Assembly (NCBI GenBank): GCA_021771815.1
Contig: JAETOE010000020.1
Span: forward strand, 1 to 64,000
Direction of reading: 5' to 3'
DNA: 64,000 nt
DNA from: Roseburia hominis
Lineage (GTDB): Bacteria; Bacillota; Clostridia; Lachnospirales; Lachnospiraceae
Both the position numbers and the translations under genes were made by a program. The notes below the pieces were generated by a model. That model had not been told where the DNA came from. It searched no databases and worked only from the letters and a program-made list of their open reading frames with translations. This document shows positions 15,544 through 22,890 of the stretch, piece after piece. Within the stretch, counting starts at the first letter, position 1. Every line of letters begins with the position of its first letter.

Positions 15544-16196
15544 AAGGACTTTTAAGAAATAATTTTTACGCAACGCTCTCAAATGTAAAGGCATTTTCAT
15601 TTGTCATGCTCTTGCTGGGTGTTTTTGTTGTTGCCATGGACAATAAAATTCCATCACTGATCATTGGTTATATGCTGCTTGGAATGATCGGTTTTTCTCT
15701 CAATTCAACAGCAAGCCTGCGGAAAGAAAGCTCAACCAAGTGGAACAAATACAAACTAACGACGCCTGCAAAGAGAACTTCTATCGTACAGAGTTACTTT
15801 CTCAGTCTGCTTTTATGGCTGGCTATCGGTATTCTTTTTGCGGCAGGCGGTGTAACGCTGTCAATTCTGCTGCACGGATTTCCGTTTGACAGAAACACCG
15901 ATGTCTTTATGCTATTTGTTGTAGGAGTCGCAATAAGCCTGTTCATGGGCGCCATCTTCTTTCCGCTGTTCTATCTGGGAGGGGAGGAGCGAAACGAAGT
16001 GTTTTTGGTGGTCAGCCTGCTTGGCGGCATTGGCATCGTTATGGGACTCAGCACTTTCATCAATACACTGTTTCCATCCCCGATGAACACAAGGCAGATC
16101 GTTATAAGTGGTATTCTGATCCTTGTGTGCGCCTTGCTCGTATTCGCTCTGTCCTGCCCACTGACTGCTTTTGTTTATCTTAAGAAGGAATATTAA
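15540..16196 (+). CDS. ABC-2-type permease
   Basis: A 218-residue membrane protein with six hydrophobic segments (AFSFVMLLLGVFVVAM, LIIGYMLLGMIGFSL, YFLSLLLWLAIGILFAAGG, VFMLFVVGVAISLFMGAIF, VFLVVSLLGGIGIVMGLS, VISGILILVCALLVFALS). It matches the ABC-2 family membrane proteins found in GntR-ABC operons. ATGA overlap with the ATPase gene indicates a stoichiometric complex. Substrate unknown. Confidence 0.88.
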   Translation: MKGLLRNNFYATLSNVKAFSFVMLLLGVFVVAMDNKIPSLIIGYMLLGMIGFSLNSTASLRKESSTKWNKYKLTTPAKRTSIVQSYFLSLLLWLAIGILFAAGGVTLSILLHGFPFDRNTDVFMLFVVGVAISLFMGAIFFPLFYLGGEERNEVFLVVSLLGGIGIVMGLSTFINTLFPSPMNTRQIVISGILILVCALLVFALSCPLTAFVYLKKEY

Positions 16197-16216
16197 ATGA
16201 ACGGGGTAAAATATGA

Positions 16217-16245
16217 TTGAAATTTTTACCCATTTGTGCTATGTT
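16217..16245 (+). promoter_or_regulatory. Promoter of the putative antitoxin RNA
   Basis: TTGAAA (16217-16222), a 17-base spacer and TATGTT (16240-16245) with TG one base upstream of the -10. Transcription would start near 16252. No open frame follows before the terminator at 16317. Confidence 0.6.
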
Positions 16246-16251
16246 AAGTAT

Positions 16252-16350
16252 AGGAAGAGCATCCACTCCAAAGCTGGATGCCTCTCGAGAAAAGCAAAAA
16301 TGTCTTTACAGACACCGCCTATCCTGTTGGCAGACAGGATAGGCATTTTT
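16252..16350 (+). ncRNA. Putative antitoxin RNA of a type I system
   Basis: A transcript of about 100 nt is predicted between the promoter at 16217-16245 and the terminator at 16317-16344. It has a 5' hairpin (GCATCCA/TGGATGC, 16259-16265 and 16275-16281). The second arm plus CTCTC is complementary, with one bulge, to TGGATGCTCTC at 16597-16607, read in the opposite direction as the leader of the toxin mRNA. It converges on the toxin gene, whose stop codon lies in the T-tract of this terminator. The layout matches par/Fst- and TxpA/RatA-type systems. RNA existence is not proven. Confidence 0.55.
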
Positions 16351-16356
16351 ATTTCT
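16317..16356 (+). terminator. Terminator of the antitoxin RNA
   Basis: A perfect 11-bp stem GCCTATCCTGT/ACAGGATAGGC (16317-16327, 16334-16344) with a 6-base loop, then ATTTTTATTTCTT on the plus strand. The T-tract overlaps the toxin stop codon. Confidence 0.85.
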
Positions 16357-16483
16357 TCTTACGCCTATCCCGATAAGAATTTCTCTTATCGAGAAAGGTG
16401 AGAAACGCAACAATCAAGCTTCCAAAGGTCACTAACAAAGTTAGTATTCCAATGAAAACTGAGATAATCTCAAACGCTGTCAT
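16349..16483 (-). CDS. Holin-like small toxin, type I
   Basis: A 44-residue peptide with GGGAGG about nine bases before ATG 16483. It has one long membrane helix (FEIISVFIGILTLLVTFGSL, continuing IVAFLTF) and a basic tail (DKRNSYRDRRKKK). The MTAFEIIS start and single helix with a charged C-terminus fit the putative holin-like toxin family (related to BsrG/TxpA/Fst peptides), which depolarises or perturbs the membrane when overproduced. The mRNA has a leader of about 140 nt. A convergent small RNA on the other strand is the likely antitoxin. A single-family small membrane protein with another role cannot be excluded. Confidence 0.75.
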   Translation of the reverse strand: MTAFEIISVFIGILTLLVTFGSLIVAFLTFLDKRNSYRDRRKKK

Positions 16484-16596
16484 ATTACGCACCTCCCTTC
16501 CTATGTATTCCCGGCAAACCGGGTAAAGGCTCGGGAGGCTACCTCTCGCTCCAGTCAACGCTAACCAAGCGTTCCCATAAGCTTAACGTCCTGTCA

Positions 16597-16660
16597 TGGA
16601 TGCTCTCTTAGTGGATTTAACCACACCTATAAGCATAACATCAATCTACTTTGTACGCAA
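16597..16660 (-). promoter_or_regulatory. Toxin promoter and antisense target site
   Basis: On the minus strand TTGCGT (16655-16660), a 17-base spacer and TATGCT (16632-16637, with TGT upstream) form a promoter. Transcription would start near 16625. Within the leader, 16597-16607 repeats in direct orientation the TGGATGC-(C)TCTC sequence of the antitoxin gene, giving complementary RNAs. Confidence 0.55.
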
Positions 16661-16686
16661 TCATTTTCAAAAATTTTTGGTAATTA

Positions 16687-18231
16687 TCACCAATTCACAT
16701 TCTCTTTCTTAACCAGCCCCTCCGCCGTCAGCTCATACACCGTCTCCGCCACCTCGCTTATATATTTCCGGTCATGCGAAACGCTGATGATCGCGCCGCC
16801 GAAATCCCTTAACATTGAGCGGATCACCGGATTCGAGAGCGGGGAGAAATTGCGCGTGGGCTCATCCAGAAGCAGCACGTCGCAGCCCTCCATACTTATC
16901 TTAAGCAGCAGAAGCTTCGCCTTCTGACCTCCCGACAGCTCGCGGATCGCATGCCCCATCTCATCCGCCGTGTATTTCATGCTTCCAAGATAGGTACGGA
17001 TGCGGCTGCACTCCTCCTTATCGCCTCTCTCTGCAAGATAATCGACAGGCGTCTGTTTCATAGGAAGCGCATCCTCATAATTTTGTGGCATGTAAAACAC
17101 ATGCACGTCCCTCCGCTCCTGCATCGTCTCCGCGATCTGACGCAGCAGCGTAGTCTTTCCCATACCATTTTTGCCGACGATACAGATATGTTCCGGTCCG
17201 ATCACAGAAAGATGAATCTGCTCTGCCAGCACACGTTCCCCCGCGCGAAGCACTGGTAGCGAGAAATCGAGCACGCGCTTGCCGTTCGGTATCGTATGTT
17301 CCTCTCCGAACCGGATATAGATGGCATCCTCCGTCTCGGGAAGCTCCGTCATCGTCTCATATTCCTTATCAAAACGGCGCTCCAGCGATTTGACCGCGTG
17401 CATCTTTTTCTTCAGCAGCCGCCCGCCGTGCGGGTCCTGTCTGGAAATCGCATTCTGCTGATGCTCGACCTTCTGCTGAATCTGCCGGAAACGCTCCTGC
17501 TGCTTCTCATAATCACTGCGCTCCTTCCTCGCGACCTGTTCCTGATGTTCGAGACTGCTTGCACGTCGGTTTACATAATCTTTATATCCCATTGCCGCGA
17601 CCGTATATCGGCTCTTCGTCTTGCGCCTGATCTGCTCGATATGGATGATCTTATTCGCCGTCCGTTCCAGAAGCGTCTCGTCGTGTGAAATAAAGAGCAC
17701 AGGCACGCGCGCCTCCCGTATAAATTTTTCCAGCCATGCCAGCGTTTCCAGATCGATATCGTTGGACGGTTCATCCAAAAACAACATATCCGGCTGCTCC
17801 ATCAGAATCCGCCCGAGCTGCAGCTTGACCTTCTCACCGCCGGAAAGCCGCTCCACCGCGCCTTCTCCGTAGAAAAAATCCGACGACAGCCTAAGCCGCG
17901 CCGCAATCGCCGCCAGCTCCTTTGGCGTTACATCATAAAACGCCGGGCTCTTCGCACAGAATTCATAGATACCAAGCGCGCGTTCTTCCTTCGTAAGCTC
18001 CTGCGCCAGATAACCGATCCGCGCCCCGTTTCTTATAATTTCTCCTGTGTACTCCACATAGTCATCTACAAGTGTCTCATCATATAAAAGCTTAAGCAGC
18101 GTGGATTTTCCGTTTCCCTCTTCCCCGATCAGCGCTGCTTTGTCCCCGCCACCCAACACCATGGAAAAATCACTCAAAAGCTCCCTGTCATCGCCTCTAT
18201 GCGTAATTGTAAGATTCTTTACCTGTAACAT
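16687..18231 (-). CDS. ABC-F family ATPase
   Basis: A 514-residue soluble twin-ATPase without membrane segments. P-loops are GEEGNGKSTLL (about 36) and GKNGMGKTTLL (about 352). Signatures are RLSGGEKVKLQLGR and ELSGGQKAKLLLLK; Walker B motifs are MLFLDEPSNDID and VLLLDEPTRNFS. The linker between the domains (KERSDYEKQQERFRQIQQKV) is the charged helical hairpin of ABC-F translation factors that enters the ribosomal E site. The second Walker B region has RNFSP in place of the common N-H-LD, a departure seen in several resistance-type ABC-Fs. Antibiotic target protection is possible but not shown. Confidence 0.9.
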   Translation of the reverse strand: MLQVKNLTITHRGDDRELLSDFSMVLGGGDKAALIGEEGNGKSTLLKLLYDETLVDDYVEYTGEIIRNGARIGYLAQELTKEERALGIYEFCAKSPAFYDVTPKELAAIAARLRLSSDFFYGEGAVERLSGGEKVKLQLGRILMEQPDMLFLDEPSNDIDLETLAWLEKFIREARVPVLFISHDETLLERTANKIIHIEQIRRKTKSRYTVAAMGYKDYVNRRASSLEHQEQVARKERSDYEKQQERFRQIQQKVEHQQNAISRQDPHGGRLLKKKMHAVKSLERRFDKEYETMTELPETEDAIYIRFGEEHTIPNGKRVLDFSLPVLRAGERVLAEQIHLSVIGPEHICIVGKNGMGKTTLLRQIAETMQERRDVHVFYMPQNYEDALPMKQTPVDYLAERGDKEECSRIRTYLGSMKYTADEMGHAIRELSGGQKAKLLLLKISMEGCDVLLLDEPTRNFSPLSNPVIRSMLRDFGGAIISVSHDRKYISEVAETVYELTAEGLVKKENVNW

Positions 18232-18331
18232 AAAACCACGTCCTTTCCGTCACCGCCGCCGCCCCGTCTTCGGGCAAAACGACGCCGGAAAAGTGCGCTC
18301 ACTCCTATACAGCAACACGACATTTTCTATA

Positions 18332-18362
18332 GAAAAAGAGATGCGAGCATCCTCACATCTCT
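18332..18362 (-). terminator. Terminator
   Basis: Arms AGAGATGCGAG (18337-18347) and CTCACATCTCT (18352-18362) pair with one mismatch around a 4-base loop. The minus strand continues CTTTTTCT. It would stop transcripts coming from the flavodoxin/PadR genes upstream before they reach the ABC-F gene. Confidence 0.65.
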
Positions 18363-18662
18363 TCTGATCCGAATAGGCAGATTTCAGACTCCGCCCATAT
18401 ATTCACGCAAAAAGATATCGAATTCCCTGTGTAAAGAGCATATCAAAAAGACCGGCAGCACCGGCATCCTTCACGCACTTCTCCCTGATATGCATATTCT
18501 CTTCTCTACTTACAGGAAATTCCGCACATCTTTTCACCTTCCCTTCACTCTGCAAAGCCCCCGTACACCGGGGCATCGCCCGGGCACCGCTCTTCTTTCT
18601 GCTGTCTCCCATCTTATAGGACTTTTCGTAAAATGTCAAGCACATCACCTGCTATAATGTTT
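18363..18662. other. Intergenic stretch, no gene seen
   Basis: About 300 bases with no supported gene. An 81-codon minus-strand frame exists but has no ribosome site and an unlikely composition. No clear promoter or repeat found. Confidence 0.5.
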
Positions 18663-20306
18663 TTACTTTCCCCCAGCCACTTTTGCCGGATACCATTTCT
18701 GGAACCATGCTGTAAAAATCCCCATAAGAACAGGCAGTACAGAATTGATAAGCCCGACAAAGCTGCTGACGGGGGTTCGCATCAAAAGCCAGGTAAAAGC
18801 AGATGTAAGCAGGTAAAGGACGCCCCAAAGTATTGTCAGAATACGGTTAGTCTTTAGAAAGAGCACATTTTGTAAAGCGTCCTCACCACCATAGCTGTTC
18901 ATAGAATAATGAGCCGTAAGAGGTACTTTCCCAAGACAGGACACAAGCCACATAACACCAAAGGAAAGGTACGACAGCGGCAACATCCATTTTTCTGAAC
19001 ATCCTGCCAGCATCATAACGGAAAAACCTGTTACCAAAGCATTTGTCACAATATCATACACTGTTTTTTTGTTTCGATAGAAGATAAGGGGGACAAGCGC
19101 ACATACACCGATGCTGATAAGGCATCCCCACTGTTTGTGAATTGCGGGGGCTACCCATAAAACGATCCACGGAATGAGCATAATATTCATGTTGGTGTTT
19201 TTCTGCGGCAGGGCCGCTTCTACCCGTTTCACCTGTGGTTGTGAACCGCCAAAATAGTTGTCCCATTTCAGCATCAGGTTAAAATCTCCTTTTACCTTAT
19301 AAAGCCCCTGCATCATGGCTTCGTCTCCCCGAATCTCTCCGGCCGCAATCTGGCGCCATACAGTGACCGGCGTTTCGATCCTTGTAGTAGCCGTCAAAGA
19401 CCCGTCCGTATAAACACGGCTGCCGTCCTTTCCCAACAGAATCTGGTAGCTTTCATCCACGTCCGTGTAGTTCATTTCCAGTACAATGTCTTTGCCGGGA
19501 TAATTCTCCCTGCGGTAAAGTGCCGCCATCTGCCTGGTGAAAATCAGCGTGTCAGACTCTTTTACGGCAGTGCTGTTTTCTCCTGTTTTTGCGCCGCCCT
19601 TATCAATCCCCCAGCTTGCGTCAGCGCAGGCTTCAAAAGTCTCTCTCGGCAGCAGAAGCTGTTCAAGCTGTTCCTGCGTTTCTCCGGAAATCCCGCCCTT
19701 TATATACTCCTGTCCCGCCTGTTTTACATACGAAAGATATTCGTTGGTGCGCACGGACAGTTCCGGCACCCGAAATAACTCGCCCTGACCGCAAAAAACG
19801 GTCGTATAATTTCCCCGCCCGCAGAGATGGTCAAAAAGGCTGCATACGCCGTCATAATTTCCCTCTGCCGTATAAAAGCCGCAGGTGGAGATCACCACCG
19901 TTCTTTTTCCACTCATATCATAACGGGAAGGGTGGTTTCCGTTTCCGACCTGTCCCTCCTTTTCTTCCATGAACGGAAGGAGCATGGGTAGCTGACGGTC
20001 AATCAGATTTTTCAAAGGACCGGGAACCGAAAAATAATACAGAGGAAAACTCCATATTGTAACGTCCGACCAAAGCAGGTCGCAAATGACCTGCTGCATA
20101 TCATCCTGTATGCAGCATTGTCCGGGGGTACGGTTCCAGCACGAAAAACAGCCGAGGCAGGGTTTGATATTCATACGACTGACGGAAAGCTCTTTTATCT
20201 GAATATCCCGAACTTCCTGCTTCATTCCATCCAGAAACGCGGACGTCAACCGGTAGGTATTGCTTCCGGTTCCTTTGGGACTTCCGTTTATTACCAAAAT
20301 ATTCAT
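18663..20306 (-). CDS. Flavodoxin-like reductase / SCP2-like / membrane fusion
   Basis: A 547-residue protein with three parts. Residues 1-205 are an NADPH-dependent FMN reductase/flavodoxin fold (MNILVINGSPKGTGSNT, CLGCFSCW, then SFPLYYFSVPG). Residues 250-365 resemble a sterol-carrier (SCP2) domain (TRQMAALYRRENYPGKDIVL, DGSRVYTDGSLTATTRIETP, GLYKVKGDFNLML). Residues 385-545 are a membrane region of about five helices. The start at 20306 is set by GGAAGGAGAG; it overlaps the PadR gene by four bases. The fusion suggests a membrane-tethered flavoprotein acting on a hydrophobic substrate. Substrate and electron donor are unknown. Confidence 0.8.
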   Translation of the reverse strand: MNILVINGSPKGTGSNTYRLTSAFLDGMKQEVRDIQIKELSVSRMNIKPCLGCFSCWNRTPGQCCIQDDMQQVICDLLWSDVTIWSFPLYYFSVPGPLKNLIDRQLPMLLPFMEEKEGQVGNGNHPSRYDMSGKRTVVISTCGFYTAEGNYDGVCSLFDHLCGRGNYTTVFCGQGELFRVPELSVRTNEYLSYVKQAGQEYIKGGISGETQEQLEQLLLPRETFEACADASWGIDKGGAKTGENSTAVKESDTLIFTRQMAALYRRENYPGKDIVLEMNYTDVDESYQILLGKDGSRVYTDGSLTATTRIETPVTVWRQIAAGEIRGDEAMMQGLYKVKGDFNLMLKWDNYFGGSQPQVKRVEAALPQKNTNMNIMLIPWIVLWVAPAIHKQWGCLISIGVCALVPLIFYRNKKTVYDIVTNALVTGFSVMMLAGCSEKWMLPLSYLSFGVMWLVSCLGKVPLTAHYSMNSYGGEDALQNVLFLKTNRILTILWGVLYLLTSAFTWLLMRTPVSSFVGLINSVLPVLMGIFTAWFQKWYPAKVAGGK

Positions 20307-20851
20307 GACTTTATCTCTCCTTCCAACCGCCGGATGCAGTCCTTGGCCCAATCAATTTGCATTTGTAAGCTTCGCCGTCCATATTCTACCGTCATCTGCC
20401 AATAAAGCGTTTTCTCTTTCTGCCCGATCATATCGCCATAGGTGCGTACGTGCTGTGGAACGGACTCTAAACTATTCAGGAAAAACTCGCAGCTTTTCTT
20501 AACGCTTTCAAAATAACAAATATTTTCTTCCACACTTCTTTCCCCAAGGAAAAAGACTTTCATCAAAATCGGTGTCTTGACTCTCAGCCCCAGGTCACCA
20601 TCCGCAAGCCACCGCAGCAGTTCCTCCCGTCCCGCCGCCGTGATGGAATAGACATTTTTGTCGGGCTTTCCGGTTTGCGGAACAACGGTTTTGCTGACCC
20701 ATTGCTTTTGTTCCAACCCTTGCAGTTCTCTGTAGATCTGGCTGGTTTTCGCATCCCAGAAATAATTCAGGGAATCCCGAAAAGTCTCCATAATCTCATA
20801 CCCGGTCATTTCCGTATAATTGAGCAGTCCCAGAATTCCGTGCTTTAACAT
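20303..20851 (-). CDS. PadR-family transcriptional regulator
   Basis: A 182-residue regulator with the PadR winged helix (GILGLLNYTEMTGYEIMETF, then SQIYRELQGLEQKQWVSKTV and KNVYSITAAGREELLRWL) and a C-terminal dimerisation helix domain of the vir_act_alpha_C type. It is the first gene of a two-gene operon with the flavodoxin fusion, which it probably represses together with itself through the palindrome in its promoter. PadR regulators usually respond to phenolics, drugs or envelope stress. Confidence 0.92.
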   Translation of the reverse strand: MLKHGILGLLNYTEMTGYEIMETFRDSLNYFWDAKTSQIYRELQGLEQKQWVSKTVVPQTGKPDKNVYSITAAGREELLRWLADGDLGLRVKTPILMKVFFLGERSVEENICYFESVKKSCEFFLNSLESVPQHVRTYGDMIGQKEKTLYWQMTVEYGRRSLQMQIDWAKDCIRRLEGEIKS

Positions 20852-20884
20852 ACAATGCGCCTCCTCCGTTCATCCTATACGCTC

Positions 20885-20913
20885 ATTATATTCCATAAGT
20901 GGAATACTGTCAA
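20885..20913 (-). promoter_or_regulatory. padR promoter with palindromic operator
   Basis: Minus strand TTGACA (20908-20913), a 17-base spacer, TATAAT (20885-20890). Most of the spacer is the perfect inverted repeat TATTCCA-N4-TGGAATA (20889-20906). This is the probable PadR operator and would block RNA polymerase directly. Confidence 0.8.
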
Positions 20914-20966
20914 TGACAAGGCGATTAGAATTTCCCAATTTTTTCCATCTGTTTTGATTTATCCAT

Positions 20967-20996
20967 AAAAAAAGAGCAATGGTTCATCCACTGCTC
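20967..20996 (-). terminator. Terminator of the 50-residue gene
   Basis: Arms GAGCAATGG (20974-20982) and CCACTGCTC (20988-20996) pair with one mismatch, followed on the minus strand by seven Ts. It overlaps the stop codon of the small gene. Confidence 0.8.
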
Positions 20997-21136
20997 ATTC
21001 CTCGCCCCAATTCTTTTTCAATTTCATCTGCATCGATCCAGCCCTCTTTGTCTGCACGCTCTTCCGTTCTTCCTAACTCTAACATAAGCATGACAATTAC
21101 CTGTTCTCTGAGCGCCCCTTTCCTGTTTTGCGTCAT
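20984..21136 (-). CDS. Small 50-residue protein
   Basis: A complete small gene too short for ordinary gene calling. ATG 21136 is preceded by AAAGGAG about 11 bases away, has its own promoter and ends in a terminator. The product is charged and helical (MTQNRKGALREQVIVMLMLE, then LGRTEERADKEGWIDADEIE and KELGRG). It has no membrane segment. No family is recognised; the WIDADEIEKEL stretch could be a short protein-binding helix. Confidence 0.65.
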   Translation of the reverse strand: MTQNRKGALREQVIVMLMLELGRTEERADKEGWIDADEIEKELGRGMSSG

Positions 21137-21159
21137 CAAAAACAATTCTCCTTTTCTTT

Positions 21160-21187
21160 GCTATAACATTCCAACCTTTATTGTCAA
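21160..21187 (-). promoter_or_regulatory. Promoter of the 50-residue gene
   Basis: Minus strand TTGACA (21182-21187), 16-base spacer, TATAGC (21160-21165). It lies about 25 bases upstream of the small ORF. Confidence 0.6.
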
Positions 21188-21215
21188 TACATTGTCATTA
21201 CAACTATTCCCCGCG

Positions 21216-22796
21216 CTATAGCGTCGCAAACGAATACCCGCCGCTCCGCGCCGCATCGATAAAATCTCCGAGCACCGCCGCGTTCGTCTCAGACTCCGCG
21301 TGCAGCAGATAGACCGCGCCCGGATGCAGCTTGTCCGTCATTTTCTGAAGGCTCTCTGCCTCGTCCGGCTGATTGTTCACATCATAATCCATATATGCAA
21401 AACTCCAGAGCACGCTCTTATAGCCGCAGTTATTTACGATCGCAAGCGTCTGTTCGCTGAACTTCCCGGCGGGATAGCGGAACAGATACATATCGTAGCC
21501 GAAATTCTCTTCTATGTACCGATGATTTCCCATGACCTCTTCCTGCTGCTGCGTGGCGCTCTGCGACGGAAGCCCTGCCGCCGGATGCGTCACACTGTGA
21601 TTTCCGACGACATGTCCCTCGTCGATCATGCGCTGTACCAGTTCCGGCTCCGCCTTTGCGTACGGCTCTGTCACGAAAAATACCGCGGAAACCCCCTTTT
21701 CCTTTAACGTATCAAGAATGGATTCCGTGCAGCCGTACTCATAGCCCTCATCAAAGGTCAGATAAATACTCTTTTCATCCTCTCCCAGAAACACAGCGTT
21801 GTACGCGCCGTATTTCTCCTGTGCGCTGACCGCGTCGACCGGGCGGTTCTGCTCGTCCACATTCTTGCCAAGCCCCCAATTTACAACAGTCGTATCCAAT
21901 CCGTCAAGTGCGATCGTCTGCGTCACTTGCCCGGATGAAGCGCTTACGTCCGCTCCGGTGTTCTGTCCCGGCGCGCTTTGATCCGTTCCGTTATTCTGCC
22001 CTGTCGTACTTCCGTCTGCACCGTCTGTATTCTGCTCCGGCGCGCCGGACGTACCGTTATATATTTCATATGTAGAAAGAATCGCGTCTCCGATCGCCGC
22101 CGCATAGTCGTTAAGCTTCTCCTCCAAAAGCTGATTATCCGTCGCATTCCCGACAAAGCCCATTTCCACGATACAGGAAGGCATGTCCGAATGAATATTC
22201 ACGTAGTAGTTGCCCGACTCGCTCTTCTGCGTTCCCTTCTTAACGCCGCGGTTACGCTGAATCCCCACTTCGTCTAATTTATCCATGATCTGCTCCGCCA
22301 GCATCACCGTCTCGTCCGTCGCTCCGCTGTCCACCCATGTCTCCACGCCGTATCCCTCGCCGTCGTTGCGGTGCAGCGACACGAAATAGTCCGCATTGTT
22401 CTGGTTTGCAATATTACAGCGCTCTTCCAGACTTAAGAAAGTGTCGTCCTCCCTCGTCATGACCACACGGACATTTTTCTCTTCCAGATATACCGCGACC
22501 GCCTGCGCCAGTCTCAAATTGTCGTCCTTCTCCACATGCGAACCGGACTCCGAACCGTTATCCTTCCCACCGTGCCCGGCGTCGATACAGATGACAGGTC
22601 CCGTCAGTTCCACATTTTCATCCCCGGACACGACGACCTCTCCCTGAATCGGCAGCATCGTCTCTGTCACATCCAGCTTCTTTAATATACCGCCAAGCAC
22701 CTTAAAACCTGCGATTACAATTGAAAGCTGAATGATGCTGTACAGAACACAGACCATATTTCGGATTCGTCTCTTTCTTCTCTTTTCTGCATTCAC
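21216..22796 (-). CDS. N-acetylmuramoyl amidase / PdaA-type deacetylase fusion
   Basis: A 526-residue membrane-anchored, outward-facing enzyme. After one N-terminal helix (about 14-38) comes an Amidase_3 domain (67-245). Its zinc ligands His75 (DAGHGG), Glu89 and His142 (SLHRN) and catalytic Glu211 (VEMGF) are visible. A Gly/Thr/Gln-rich linker (248-292) leads to a NodB polysaccharide deacetylase (343-526) with TFDEGYE, NHSVTHP (His400, His404), RYPAGKFS and HPGAVYLLH. The DEGYE motif and WSFAYMDYDVNNQ are PdaA-like. CwlD (an Amidase_3 enzyme) and PdaA make muramic-delta-lactam in spore cortex as separate proteins; this gene joins both activities. The start is GTG 22796 with GGGGAG upstream. 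A vegetative wall role is possible. Confidence 0.9.
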   Translation of the reverse strand: MNAEKRRKRRIRNMVCVLYSIIQLSIVIAGFKVLGGILKKLDVTETMLPIQGEVVVSGDENVELTGPVICIDAGHGGKDNGSESGSHVEKDDNLRLAQAVAVYLEEKNVRVVMTREDDTFLSLEERCNIANQNNADYFVSLHRNDGEGYGVETWVDSGATDETVMLAEQIMDKLDEVGIQRNRGVKKGTQKSESGNYYVNIHSDMPSCIVEMGFVGNATDNQLLEEKLNDYAAAIGDAILSTYEIYNGTSGAPEQNTDGADGSTTGQNNGTDQSAPGQNTGADVSASSGQVTQTIALDGLDTTVVNWGLGKNVDEQNRPVDAVSAQEKYGAYNAVFLGEDEKSIYLTFDEGYEYGCTESILDTLKEKGVSAVFFVTEPYAKAEPELVQRMIDEGHVVGNHSVTHPAAGLPSQSATQQQEEVMGNHRYIEENFGYDMYLFRYPAGKFSEQTLAIVNNCGYKSVLWSFAYMDYDVNNQPDEAESLQKMTDKLHPGAVYLLHAESETNAAVLGDFIDAARSGGYSFATL

Positions 22797-22890
22797 ATCA
22801 CTTCACTCCCCAAATACTCTCTTTTTATTCTAGTCCAAATCCGACCAAAACGCGAATGAATATTCATGAAGATTTTCTTAAGATTGCAGG

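Noticed and set aside
18403..18648. 81-codon minus-strand frame
   Set aside because: No ribosome-binding site and implausible composition; treated as chance.
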